This document shows, piece by piece, positions 51,424-59,990 of a stretch of 64,000 bases of DNA (positions are counted from its first letter, which is position 1; each line of letters opens with the position of its first letter). Below the pieces are notes generated by a model. The model did no database searches, had not been told where the DNA came from, and saw only the letters and a list, made by a program, of their open reading frames with translations. Source of the DNA: an uncultured Faecalibacterium sp. Lineage in GTDB: Bacteria > Bacillota > Clostridia > Oscillospirales > Ruminococcaceae. The position numbers and the translations under genes were made by a program. Location: positions 186,001-250,000 of the forward strand of contig CAKSYT010000002.1 of assembly GCA_934524985.1 (NCBI GenBank), read 5' to 3'.

Positions 51424-51681
51424 TCATTCTACTGGGTCAGTGTCCCCTTCCAGATTTTTAACTACCCCCGGGGTGTCTGACGAGCTGAGCAGTTCTTCTT
51501 GCTCCATGCGACGGCGCACAGCTTCCACCACATAGGCAGTCGCACTTTCTCCAGCTTGTTCTGCTGCCGCTTCAATCGCTTTTTTACTCTGTGGACTATC
51601 AATTCTCAAATTCAACACGAGCCGTTCATAGGTTTTTGCGTTGTACTTTGAGCGACTGGCTGTGCTTGTTTTTCCACCCAT
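51424..51681 (-). CDS. Ribbon-helix-helix-like small protein
   Basis: 85 residues. YERLVLNLRIDSPQSKKAIEAAAEQAGESATAYVVEAVRRRMEQE has the strand-helix-helix arrangement of ribbon-helix-helix/Arc-like DNA-binding proteins, with a polar N-terminal arm (MGGKTSTASRSKYNAKT) and acidic tail. Divergent from the gene at 51898. Two GCATACT-N6-AGTATG palindromes lie between them, likely its own operators. Resembles antitoxin-like proteins on mobile elements, but no toxin gene follows. Confidence 0.78.
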   Translation of the reverse strand: MGGKTSTASRSKYNAKTYERLVLNLRIDSPQSKKAIEAAAEQAGESATAYVVEAVRRRMEQEELLSSSDTPGVVKNLEGDTDPVE

Positions 51682-51738
51682 CCTTGCACCAACTTTCTTT
51701 GGATTTCTAAAGGTATTATATCATAATCTCTTGTTTTC

Positions 51739-51824
51739 GCATACTATTCCCAGTATGCACTTTGCACAGATATTTGCACTTTTCTTTGGTGATTATTCCG
51801 CCTTGCATACTGTGCACAGTATGT
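51739..51824. promoter_or_regulatory. Two GCATACT-N6-AGTATG(C/T) operators
   Basis: GCATACT-ATTCCC-AGTATGC (51739-51758) and GCATACT-GTGCAC-AGTATGT (51805-51824), centres 66 bp apart, in the divergent intergenic region. Identical half-sites with fixed 6-nt spacing point to one dimeric repressor, probably the ribbon-helix-helix protein. Confidence 0.7.
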
Positions 51825-51897
51825 GTATACTCATGTCATCGGGAACACCGGTTCTCACATCCGACCATTCACCAACGATTTGAAGAGAGGTACACAC

Positions 51898-52173
51898 ATG
51901 AGTATCAACGTTTTACTGACCCTTGTCGAGCAGTACAAGGAGGCCGCCCAACTGATCGAGGCTGCACAGGCTGAACAGGAACAGCTGAAGATCCAGATCC
52001 GTGAGGCACTGGCTGAGCGCTCCACCAACTATCTGGAAGTAGGCTGCCACAAGGTCCGCCTGTCCGATTTCTCTAGCACCCGACTGGACAGCAAAGCCAT
52101 CAAGGCCGTGGCTCCCGACCTGTACGACCAGTACAGCAAAACGGTCACCGGCACCCGCCTGAGCATCACCTGA
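51898..52173 (+). CDS. Small hypothetical protein of mobile-element type
   Basis: 91 residues from ATG 51898 (MSINVLLTLVEQYKEAAQ), with GAGAGG 7 nt upstream. A helical N-terminal half is followed by NYLEVGCHKVRLSDFSSTRLDSKAIKAVAPDLYDQYSKT. That stretch has the KxVKADAPDLYxxYxK-like pattern seen in small phage/plasmid proteins. Function unknown. Transcribed away from the ribbon-helix-helix gene across the shared operators. Confidence 0.75.
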   Translation: MSINVLLTLVEQYKEAAQLIEAAQAEQEQLKIQIREALAERSTNYLEVGCHKVRLSDFSSTRLDSKAIKAVAPDLYDQYSKTVTGTRLSIT

Positions 52174-52242
52174 CATCACCCGAAAAAAGCCCCATACAGC
52201 GCCGCCCGTCCAAAGCTGACGTTGTATAGAGCCCTAAACCAC

Positions 52243-52293
52243 CCGCCGGGGCGGGCTGCACCAATATTATACCTGTCCCGGCCTTTTTTATCA
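52243..52293 (+). terminator. Probable terminator
   Basis: GCCGGG pairs with CCCGGC across a 30-nt loop containing a smaller hairpin, followed by TTTTTT. It ends the gene at 51898-52173. Confidence 0.55.
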
Positions 52294-52313
52294 AGAGAAA
52301 GGACCGAAAAATT

Positions 52314-52976
52314 ATGAAGCAGACTGTCAAAACCTCCCGCGCTGCCGGTCAGCTGGAAAAGATGTTCCGCGAGCTCAACAAGCGCTACTTTGCAGGCAAG
52401 CTACCCGAGCCCATCATCAGCCTGAAAAAGACCCCGTCCGCCTATGGTCATATCACCTGTTCCAAAGTCTGGCAGGCAGGCGGTGAGAACAAGTATGAGA
52501 TCAATATTTCGTCGGCTACCCTTGACCGTCCCATCGAGGAGACCGCTTCCACCCTGCTGCACGAGATGGTGCATGAGTACTGCATGGAGACCGGCATCAA
52601 GGATACCAGCAACAACGGGGTCAATCACAACCGGCGTTTTAAGGAGCAGGCAGAGGTACACGGCTTGACCGTCGACCACCACGAGAAATACGGCTGGACC
52701 ATCACGAGCCCGTCCGAAGAGCTGCTGGACTTCATCATCTTCCAAGGCTGGCAGGACATCCAGATGGGCGAGCGGCTGGCATGGTCGGATATGGCAGGCA
52801 CCGGAGCAGGCAGCAAGGCACCCGGCAGCAGTCAGACCGGAGCGCCGAAACCTCCCAAGGCAAAGAGCAGCACCCGGCGGTGGGTATGTCCCAAGTGCGG
52901 TACCATCATCCGGAGCACCAAGGAAGTGCGGGTCATCTGTGCAGACTGCATGGAGCTGTTCGTGAAGGCTGACTAA
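52314..52976 (+). CDS. SprT-like zinc metallopeptidase domain protein
   Basis: 220 residues. An N-terminal helix and the strand RYFAGKLPEPIISLKKTPSAYGHIT lead to HEMVHEYC (HExxH at about 83-87), with NHNRRFKEQAEVHGL supplying the third ligand. A C-terminal zinc ribbon (VCPKCGTIIRSTKEVRVICADC) completes the SprT architecture. Such proteins cleave DNA-protein crosslinks or act on phage/plasmid substrates. AAAGGA lies upstream of the ATG. Member of the small-gene accessory cluster. Confidence 0.9.
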   Translation: MKQTVKTSRAAGQLEKMFRELNKRYFAGKLPEPIISLKKTPSAYGHITCSKVWQAGGENKYEINISSATLDRPIEETASTLLHEMVHEYCMETGIKDTSNNGVNHNRRFKEQAEVHGLTVDHHEKYGWTITSPSEELLDFIIFQGWQDIQMGERLAWSDMAGTGAGSKAPGSSQTGAPKPPKAKSSTRRWVCPKCGTIIRSTKEVRVICADCMELFVKAD

Positions 52977-53045
52977 TCACAGCAGGACAGAGAGCGAGGG
53001 CACGAGTGAGAGTAGCGCTATATATAAAATTACAGGAGGCTCCTC

Positions 53046-53330
53046 ATGGATACTTATAAAATCGCTATTGACACCTTTCTTGCCGAGACATCCGAGTGCA
53101 AAGCCAGTGGGTGCGCCGTTTTTATCGGGGCAGACATCGCGTTCCAAGACATCCAGCTGCACGCGCACCGGAATAAGTCAGAGCTGCATTTCATGGCCGG
53201 ACACACCATGCTTTCCATCCACCTTGCCAGTATCCTGAGCATTGAAAAGCTGGTATTGCGGGATATCCAGTCCACCGAGTATGAGATCATCACCAAAGAG
53301 AGCGGCACCATTACCCTTGACGTTGTTTAA
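53046..53330 (+). CDS. Hypothetical small soluble protein
   Basis: 94 residues with AGGAGG 6 nt upstream of the ATG. Alternating hydrophobic strands (SGCAVFIGADIAFQDIQLHAH; ELHFMAGHTMLSIHLASILSIEKLVL) suggest a small beta-rich fold. No family recognised. Same direction and style as its neighbours. Confidence 0.72.
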   Translation: MDTYKIAIDTFLAETSECKASGCAVFIGADIAFQDIQLHAHRNKSELHFMAGHTMLSIHLASILSIEKLVLRDIQSTEYEIITKESGTITLDVV

Positions 53331-53399
53331 AAATGCACCCGTAAAGACAGAGATTCGCCGGGCTGTGAGAGGACGCCCATTATTTAAAGGAGAGCAGCT

Positions 53400-53600
53400 A
53401 TGACCATTATATCAGAACGTTTGCAGCACCTGCGCCTGACGCACGGCTATACTCAGACCGAGCTTGCCCGAACCATGGGTGTGAGCCGCCGGGCAGTCTA
53501 CGCATGGGAGCACGACAAATGCCCTGAGATTCCCCGCCTGATCCAGCTCGCCCAATTCTATCAGGTGTCGACCGATTATCTGTTAGGGCTGACTGAGTGA
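53400..53600 (+). CDS. XRE-family regulator
   Basis: 66 residues, a single helix-turn-helix (LRLTHGYTQTELARTMGVSRRAVYAWEHDKCPEIPRLIQLAQFYQVSTDYLLGLTE). AAAGGAG lies 7 nt upstream. The ending YLLGLTE is typical of small XRE regulators of Firmicute mobile elements. Target unknown. Confidence 0.9.
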   Translation: MTIISERLQHLRLTHGYTQTELARTMGVSRRAVYAWEHDKCPEIPRLIQLAQFYQVSTDYLLGLTE

Positions 53601-53799
53601 GGTGTCCCCTGCCGCCGGAGGCCTTACCGGAGACTTTTTGCCTGCTATAGTGCGGTCATCCATCAGTTCGCGCGACGGCAGCCACAATGCTCCATATTTT
53701 TAACAGCACACTTGTAAGTCCATCTTATCGGATGCATCGTTTGGTAGACTTCAGGTACAGCAAAAGCAAACACACTTCAAAATACAGGAGGATAATATT

Positions 53800-54198
53800 A
53801 TGGCAGGCGCTTTTTCGTTATTTTTAGGCATGTTGGGTCTTGGTGCAGCTGGTGCAGTCAGCGCGGGACAGAACGCAAAAATCAAGAAGGCAGATTATCA
53901 GTATGGCGAGGAGCATGGCCTTCATGGCACCTCTGAGGTTCTGCAAATGCGGGATCGAGTTCGTAAAGAATGGTGGAGCATCTGCGGCAAAACCTACAAC
54001 GCATGTGAGCGGCCTGCATCGAGTTACGGCGACCTCAGCAGAACCCCGTGGTGCTATCTGAAAAAGCGCTGGTTCATTGATCATCTGAATAAAAAGGGCA
54101 TCCCTTATGATGATCTGGTCGTGGATGATGTTACCGGCGTTACCTTCTACGAGAGCCAGAAAAGAACGTCCCAAGCCTATATGAGAAAGCTGCGGTAA
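53800..54198 (+). CDS. Hypothetical protein with hydrophobic N terminus
   Basis: 132 residues, AGGAGG 8 nt upstream. A glycine/alanine-rich hydrophobic segment (AFSLFLGMLGLGAAGAVSAGQNA) could be a signal or membrane anchor; the rest is basic and soluble (KKRWFIDHLNKKGIPYDDLVVDDVTG). No family recognised. Confidence 0.72.
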   Translation: MAGAFSLFLGMLGLGAAGAVSAGQNAKIKKADYQYGEEHGLHGTSEVLQMRDRVRKEWWSICGKTYNACERPASSYGDLSRTPWCYLKKRWFIDHLNKKGIPYDDLVVDDVTGVTFYESQKRTSQAYMRKLR

Positions 54199-54248
54199 TA
54201 GACATCGCGCCCATCGTCACCACTTCTATCAGCAACAGGAGGGAGTTT

Positions 54249-54434
54249 ATGGCTGAAAATAAGTTCGTTGTCAAAACGGTATTCCATGATGAAAATGGAG
54301 ACACTTTGCTTCGTGAAGATTACCGTGAGACGCGAGAAAAAGCACAGGAGCTCAAGGATCTGGCCGATTTTGGCTATGCCGGACTTTTTGGCAAGGGTCA
54401 AACGAAAGTTACTACAGAAATCATTGAGCTCTGA
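54249..54434 (+). CDS. Hypothetical small protein
   Basis: 61 residues, AGGAGGGAG upstream. FVVKTVFHDENGDTLLREDYRETREKAQELKDLADFGYAGLF has a beta-hairpin followed by a helix. Probably co-transcribed with the gene 50 nt upstream. A terminator follows. Confidence 0.68.
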   Translation: MAENKFVVKTVFHDENGDTLLREDYRETREKAQELKDLADFGYAGLFGKGQTKVTTEIIEL

Positions 54435-54468
54435 CACCAACTGCCATTTCCTATAGTATCCCCCACAG

Positions 54469-54515
54469 CAACAGAGCTCTGCCGCTCAGACACGAGTAGC
54501 AGGGCTCTGTTTTAT
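54469..54515 (+). terminator. Intrinsic terminator
   Basis: ACAGAGC-CTCTGC pairs with GCAG-GGCTCTGT and is followed by TTTTATATT. It closes the small-gene cluster. Confidence 0.75.
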
Positions 54516-54741
54516 ATTAGATATATCGGGTCAGCTTATTATCCTCAGAATTTTTCATGTTTTCTATAAAGAAAAATCATCCTTTTTACGAGTGGATTTA
54601 AATAAGTTCAGCTACGCTTAGTTCTATTATTTTATTTCTCATAGAAAATGTCTTTTTATGTTCTATTTTAATCTCTAGTTATCATAGTTTCTTCACCTTC
54701 CTACGCGCTATTATACCGTAAGGCAACAAACATTTCATTTA

Positions 54742-56808
54742 TTATTCTAGCAGCGTAATTTTATTGGTTTTATTTAATATTTTAAATGCCTTTCCCTCGA
54801 TTTGGATTTTATGATTGCGCGATGTATCCAGCCCCTCAATAATACTTATCAATTCTTGGCTATTCAATGTAATCGCCGTAATAATCTGAAATTCCCCTTT
54901 GATTTCCATTGCCGATTCAATAAAGCTTTTCATGTCTTCTGGCACTATACTTTGCTGTGCTGGTTCATCAAAAATAATAATTCCAGGATGATTTCCCTCC
55001 TTTTCGACAGAAACCTGCAAAAGCGCCATCGTAAAGGCCCAAATCACGCGAATGCCGTCACTAGCAGAAGAATCAAACTTCATATCAAATCCATCAATAG
55101 TCGGTAGAAGTGACGAATTCATAGAGATGTCAATTCCATCAAAGTTTGTCAAACTGCTATAATGGTACCTTTTCAGATTTTCAACAAATCTTTTCCTTAA
55201 AAGTATAATTTTTTCTTCATCCTCTTCGGAAATATCTTTCCGAGGTAATTTTCCTTTTTGGTCAAGATAATCATTCCATTTATCTGATAAGTTTTTTAGC
55301 TGTTCAATTAAAGAGTCAACTGTATTCCTCATTTTTGATAAATGGTCAATTCTGTTTCTAATTTCTATACGTTTGAAAACGATTGTCTCTGAATCTTCTG
55401 TATTCACAGTAGTGTACAAATCAGAGCGCAGCGCATACGCCAGTCGTTGTAACTGTTGAAGTCTGTTTTTAAGGTTTTCTTTATCTCTTATAAGTCTTTC
55501 TCGTTCTTCTTTACGGCTTCCCAACGTAAATTCCAACATCTTTTTTTGTTCTTTAAGATGCCTTATATTTTCTTCTATGCTCATAAACCCACTTGCAGTT
55601 TCCACATCAAATAAATTATCTTCAATGTGTTGCTTGCAAACAGGGCAAATATTCGCTGAGATGCCTTCTTCTAATGTTTCCGAGCCGAATTTTTGGAGTC
55701 TTGCAGCGTCATTATTATTTCGAATATCTGATTTTACAAGTATTAAATCCTCCCTCAGTCGTTTAATTACTTCGTCATAATATACCAATCTTTTATTTAC
55801 TTCCTGTATGTGTTTTTCATAAGAAGCAATTTGTTTTTGAGTCTCCGAAAGTTCAGTGCTCAGCAATTCAAAATTTTCATTTACTCTTGGCTTCAAGTCT
55901 CGCAGTGCATCACAATCAGCCTCCAGTGATTTTATGGCATCTTCTATCGAAGTTCCATTTAACATCATTGGTTTTATTCTCAAGCAATCATTTTCTGATA
56001 GCACTTTTGGATGGATTGGAAGATTTATAATTTCGCACATTTCAGAATGAACAGTTCTTTTTAAATCTTCTATCAACTGCCCCCATTCATATTCTAGTTT
56101 TGTTCTTATTGTATTAAGCCTATCTCTTTCCTTTTCATTTTTTATCGTCTCCAAGTTCAATACAAATTCTACGATTCGCTTCTTGGATTCACGTATTCCA
56201 AATATAGGCATTCCTGAGAGAATATCTGACCAACCATGTTTTTGCTCAATAAACATAGCAGCAAAAACAACCTGCAGATACAATTTCCGCTCATTTCCAT
56301 CTGATGTTCGCACTAACGGCAGTTCCATATGAAGAAAATTTTCCAAGAATGTATGAAATCCTCTCCCACTCGTCGCAGAATTTTGAAAATTAACATAATA
56401 ATCTTCCGACAACGTCTCAGTCTTACTTATAGAATCATAACTTCCATGAAAAACCGTTACAAGATGGTTGTTTTTATTCTCTGACTTAATATTTCTATAA
56501 ATTGTTTTAACCTCAAAGCCATTGCTAATTTCGAGGTACACTCCAGACTCTGTTACAGTTTGTGGTTCACCATTATCCTCAATAGTAGTTTTAAAAGCAG
56601 ACGTTAGAACTTTACTTCCAGTCACGCTAGCTCCACCAAGTATCTGTTCAAACCCAAGGCAATAGTAAATGGCCTCCAAAATCGAACTTTTTCCGCAAGT
56701 ATTTTCACGACTAGCTATAAAATTCATCCCACTACAAAACCGTTCATCAATACCGTACACCCCTTTAACGGTATTTATCTCAACCCGTAGTCTATTGATT
56801 TTCAACAT
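54742..56808 (-). CDS. Rad50/SMC-like ATPase of an ABC-three-component system
   Basis: 688 residues. The Walker A region SRENTCGKSSILEAIYYCLGF is at about 33-53. Long coiled coils run either side of a zinc-hook-like ANICPVCKQHIEDN (about 387), and Walker B PGIIIFDEPAQQSIVPEDM comes near the C terminus. This is a DUF2326/Rad50-like ATPase. It overlaps the middle gene by 17 nt. In ABC-3C systems such ATPases control a separate effector. Confidence 0.88.
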   Translation of the reverse strand: MLKINRLRVEINTVKGVYGIDERFCSGMNFIASRENTCGKSSILEAIYYCLGFEQILGGASVTGSKVLTSAFKTTIEDNGEPQTVTESGVYLEISNGFEVKTIYRNIKSENKNNHLVTVFHGSYDSISKTETLSEDYYVNFQNSATSGRGFHTFLENFLHMELPLVRTSDGNERKLYLQVVFAAMFIEQKHGWSDILSGMPIFGIRESKKRIVEFVLNLETIKNEKERDRLNTIRTKLEYEWGQLIEDLKRTVHSEMCEIINLPIHPKVLSENDCLRIKPMMLNGTSIEDAIKSLEADCDALRDLKPRVNENFELLSTELSETQKQIASYEKHIQEVNKRLVYYDEVIKRLREDLILVKSDIRNNNDAARLQKFGSETLEEGISANICPVCKQHIEDNLFDVETASGFMSIEENIRHLKEQKKMLEFTLGSRKEERERLIRDKENLKNRLQQLQRLAYALRSDLYTTVNTEDSETIVFKRIEIRNRIDHLSKMRNTVDSLIEQLKNLSDKWNDYLDQKGKLPRKDISEEDEEKIILLRKRFVENLKRYHYSSLTNFDGIDISMNSSLLPTIDGFDMKFDSSASDGIRVIWAFTMALLQVSVEKEGNHPGIIIFDEPAQQSIVPEDMKSFIESAMEIKGEFQIITAITLNSQELISIIEGLDTSRNHKIQIEGKAFKILNKTNKITLLE

Positions 56809-57277
56809 CTTTTATCCTCCATTGTTCGATTACTTCTTCCACCTTTGTTTCTGTTAACTTCTTCGCCAATAAGTTCAAATCATCTATCTCAACCGTCATA
56901 AGATCGCCAACAGTCTTTATGTGATCCGCAAGTTGTTTTCCACGGTGAGTAAGTTTATATTTTGCGCTTGGTTGTTGTTCAATCAGTCCATATCCTATCG
57001 CATATGTTAGAGCACGGTTAACTGCTGGATCAAATCGAACAAGGGGATAATTATTATTACCATCTGCAAATTCAATTAGTTTTCTCATATTCTCGTGAGA
57101 AATTAGTGCAAATGAAATCATGTGAAGTTTTATAAGCGAGCACGTGTCTCCACGGCCGCAAATCCGCATAATTAAACACAGTTGAGTAACTTTATAGCTA
57201 ATCCGATAGTTATATGGAACGGCATCAGGTTTTGCATCAAAAACAACGCTTTTGTAATCAACAGGAATTTTTTTCAT
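56792..57277 (-). CDS. ABC-3C middle component (winged helix)
   Basis: 161 residues. A winged-helix arrangement (HMISFALISHENMRKLIEFADGNNNYPLVRFDPAVNRALTYAIGYGLIEQQPSAKYKLTHRGKQLADHIK) matches the small middle protein between effector and ATPase in ABC-three-component operons. Five nucleotides separate it from the effector gene and it overlaps the ATPase by 17 nt. Confidence 0.85.
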   Translation of the reverse strand: MKKIPVDYKSVVFDAKPDAVPYNYRISYKVTQLCLIMRICGRGDTCSLIKLHMISFALISHENMRKLIEFADGNNNYPLVRFDPAVNRALTYAIGYGLIEQQPSAKYKLTHRGKQLADHIKTVGDLMTVEIDDLNLLAKKLTETKVEEVIEQWRIKDVENQ

Positions 57278-57282
57278 ATACT

Positions 57283-58236
57283 TTATTCCTTAAATTTCAT
57301 CGAGCAGTCTGCCAGCCAGCTTGCAATCAAAGCTTCCTTAAGATCAGCAATGGACGCCTCTGTAAACCTAAAAGAAAAATCCCGCCTAAGTTTAGAATCA
57401 AAATCCTCAATAATTGTATCAAATAAAACTTTATTCATCGACCTGTCTGTATTCATACGTGTCTTAAGCGCCACTTCTTTTTTATAACTTTGCTCTATTC
57501 TATATATTTCATTATAAATTTCCGGAAAATCCACATGTAATTTATTTAGGATTTCAATCCCGCTCATGTAGTAATTCGCATAAAGTCCGACAACAGCATT
57601 CAAGTCCTCATCGTCTTCTTCAACATGCATTATAGCCTTAATCTTTTTTTGTATATTTTCAATCTTTTCAGAATCACACTTCGACCAATCCACTTCATCG
57701 GAACTCTCAATCGCAAGATTAAGTTTATCATCCGACAAGTTCGTCCGAACAATCCGGCTTATTTCCGGAAAAAAATCCTCTGCTGTTTTTATAACAATTC
57801 GAAAATTATCTGCAATATGTTGGTATGCTGTTGAATTCTGCTTCTTAGCCTCCAAGATTTCTTGTCGCTTTTTTTCCGCATGCTCAATAATTCGCGAATC
57901 CCTGTATTCCGGAATATCAAACTGCCACTCAGTCACTGGCGGAACGCCAAGTTTCTCAAACCTTTTCGCATTATTCTTTAATTTATCTATATCAGCAGTA
58001 AGTTTGTTGCGTAGATGGTCATATAGTTCATTATCTGAATATTCTCTCTCCGGACAGTAACATTGATGTACTATACCGTTTTGGGTAAATCCTTCTATAC
58101 CTGCATCTCCGCCTTGAGTAGCAGGTATCAACATATAGTTATCTTTCTGATAACGAATGCGATAGCACTTAACACATAGTTCTTCCCATGATTCACCAGA
58201 CATATAACCTTGAATATACTTTTTGATACTCTCCAC
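57283..58236 (-). CDS. ABC-3C effector, restriction-endonuclease-like N terminus
   Basis: 317 residues. The N-terminal GGDAGIEGFTQNGIVHQCYCPE resembles the D-x-n-E-x-K-like core of restriction-endonuclease-fold nucleases (D in GGDAGI, E/Q-C-Y in the next strand). The C-terminal half is the helical ABC-3C interaction domain (ETIIEDFDSKLRRDFSFRFTEASIADLKEALIASWLADCSMKF). First gene of the three-gene unit. Predicted role: nuclease effector kept inactive until the ATPase senses infection or foreign DNA. Confidence 0.85.
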   Translation of the reverse strand: MESIKKYIQGYMSGESWEELCVKCYRIRYQKDNYMLIPATQGGDAGIEGFTQNGIVHQCYCPEREYSDNELYDHLRNKLTADIDKLKNNAKRFEKLGVPPVTEWQFDIPEYRDSRIIEHAEKKRQEILEAKKQNSTAYQHIADNFRIVIKTAEDFFPEISRIVRTNLSDDKLNLAIESSDEVDWSKCDSEKIENIQKKIKAIMHVEEDDEDLNAVVGLYANYYMSGIEILNKLHVDFPEIYNEIYRIEQSYKKEVALKTRMNTDRSMNKVLFDTIIEDFDSKLRRDFSFRFTEASIADLKEALIASWLADCSMKFKE

Positions 58237-58671
58237 GGAATTCCCCCTTGATTACTTTAACACAATCGAGTTTGAGCCGTCCAGTCACAAGATAGTTTGC
58301 AAGTTTCATTGTTTTGATTATAGTCAAGAAAATCCTGCTATTTTAATACAACATTCTTAAAGCACAGTTGGTTCATCAAAACAAACAAACTTTTTCCTTG
58401 TCATTTTACATAATTGTACAGCTTTTTCATTATAAAATCAATCATATTGCATCACTTTACCATTTTTCTAGCAGTTCTATTTTGGCAAAACAAGTTAAAT
58501 CAATCTATCGCATTTCTACAAGTGCACTTAAAGAACTTTGTTTAATGTTCGTCGAAAAATCAGCCCCATGCACAGCCTCTCCTCACCCATAGTATCAACG
58601 CCCTGCTGCGCGCTCCTATCCCCTGTTGGTGTACGCCACCGCCATACATTTGCGACATATTTTGGCACTTT
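58237..58671. other. AT-rich intergenic region
   Basis: No supported gene. The small ORFs are compositionally biased. It separates the ABC-3C operon (minus) from the Spo0A-C gene (plus) and should contain both promoters, but neither is clear to me. Confidence 0.45.
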
Positions 58672-59136
58672 ATGACGCATTTAGACGCTTTTCGCCTGTT
58701 TTGGCATATTTTGCGTTACATTTATTTCGGACTGGATAAAACTGGTCCAAATATATGTAATGGGGATGATGTCAAAACGGTTACTTCCGATTTATCCGCC
58801 CGTATCAATGATGTACTGCGCTATGTCGGGATCACCCGTAACATGAACGCCTACATTATTCTATCACAAGCCCTGACGCTGATTGCCGAGGACGAAGACC
58901 GCCTGCGAGCTGTGGAAAAAGAGAGCTACACGCCCATTGCCGACAAGAAGCTGTATGAGCCCAAAGCAGTCCAGAGCACGATCCGCCGGGCATCCAAGGT
59001 TGCATGGGATCTCTGCCCCGATCGCGTTCAGGAGCTGGCTAGCTATCCTCTGAATGGTCGCCCTCCTGCCGTGACCATGCTCGAGCTGCTCTATAATGGT
59101 GTCGCCCGCTATGACGATCTCTCTATTCTGAAATAA
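58672..59136 (+). CDS. Spo0A C-terminal-domain protein
   Basis: 154 residues. The second half is Spo0A-C-like: RINDVLRYVGITRNMNAYIILSQALTLIAEDEDRL, then IRRASKVAWDLCPDRVQELASYPLNGRPPAVTMLELL. There is no receiver domain. Such stand-alone DNA-binding domains occur on mobile elements of Clostridia. The first ~25 residues (MTHLDAFRLFWHILRYIYFG) look uncharacteristic, and the ATG lacks a ribosome-binding site, so the true start may lie near 58770. A terminator follows. Confidence 0.78.
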   Translation: MTHLDAFRLFWHILRYIYFGLDKTGPNICNGDDVKTVTSDLSARINDVLRYVGITRNMNAYIILSQALTLIAEDEDRLRAVEKESYTPIADKKLYEPKAVQSTIRRASKVAWDLCPDRVQELASYPLNGRPPAVTMLELLYNGVARYDDLSILK

Positions 59137-59149
59137 GCGCCCCTCAACA

Positions 59150-59190
59150 ACAAGCACCCCGCTACTCTATGTCGAGCAGTGGGGTGTTTT
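59150..59190 (+). terminator. Terminator of the Spo0A-C gene
   Basis: CACCCCGCT... pairs with ...AGTGGGGTG, followed by TTTTTG. Confidence 0.75.
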
Positions 59191-59990
59191 TGCGTCTTGA
59201 TTCGATTTCAACTACTGTCAAAATGACGGGTGTTGATGGTACAGTTAATCGCAAAAAAGCGAAATACCGCAAAATTGTCCATCATAACTTACGTGGCATC
59301 ATAGAAAGCCGTCATGTACTATGAGGAGTTTTGAAAGGGACTGCGAAATACCGACGCCATATCTAAGCTCCATCGAACTTTTACCGATTTGGATAATGTT
59401 CATTGATCGTATCATCGATAGAATATGGTTCTCGGTAGTCACTTTGTCCTCTGAGCTTTTCCAACCGTAATCATTTTGATAACAGTTCATCGACCCTCAA
59501 TTCGAGGGGGGTGCGCTTTTGAACTCCGAACAATTTGTTCGATGTTGTATAGGCGTTGTCTTGAATGGTCCTTTTTTGACAGCGCAAAATTCCGCCATCA
59601 AACGTTGTCCACAGTGTAGATGCCCTTGTATTATACGATAACATGATACATTCCGTTTGAGGTATACTTTTTAATGTTATCAAAGCCAGACAGAATCACA
59701 CCGGGCAGGCGCTTACATCAATTATTTGAGATATATTACTATGATCGAATCAATGGTGGGTTTCCCTCTTCTCCCACCCCCTCATCTTCTTTCCTTTTTT
59801 TCGTAAACACTTTAATATCTCGCACGCTCGATGCTCGCGAGTGAGATATCAAAGTATTCACGAATCTCAAATTATAAATATATCATAAGTCTGTTATTTT
59901 TCTCTTGTTCTGTATTTTGTTATCTAAATTTGGGGCAATTCTTGTACCTATTCTATATAAAGCGAGTACAATTTTTGCCCCAGAATCACA
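59191..59990. other. Non-coding or decayed region
   Basis: No well-supported gene. Two overlapping minus frames (59299-59490 and 59471-59683) may be halves of a decayed gene, but I do not recognise it and neither has a good start signal. GAACAA-T-TTGTTC at 59526-59538 is a short palindrome of unknown meaning. Confidence 0.4.

Noticed and set aside
59526..59538. GAACAATTTGTTC and CCGAACGATCTGTTCGG (51211-51227) as LexA boxes
   Set aside because: Both have a 5-nt spacer, whereas the Gram-positive LexA site is GAAC-N4-GTTC; no SOS gene is adjacent.
59299..59683. Two overlapping minus ORFs that could be a broken recombinase
   Set aside because: No motif was recognisable and no start site was visible; left as non-coding.
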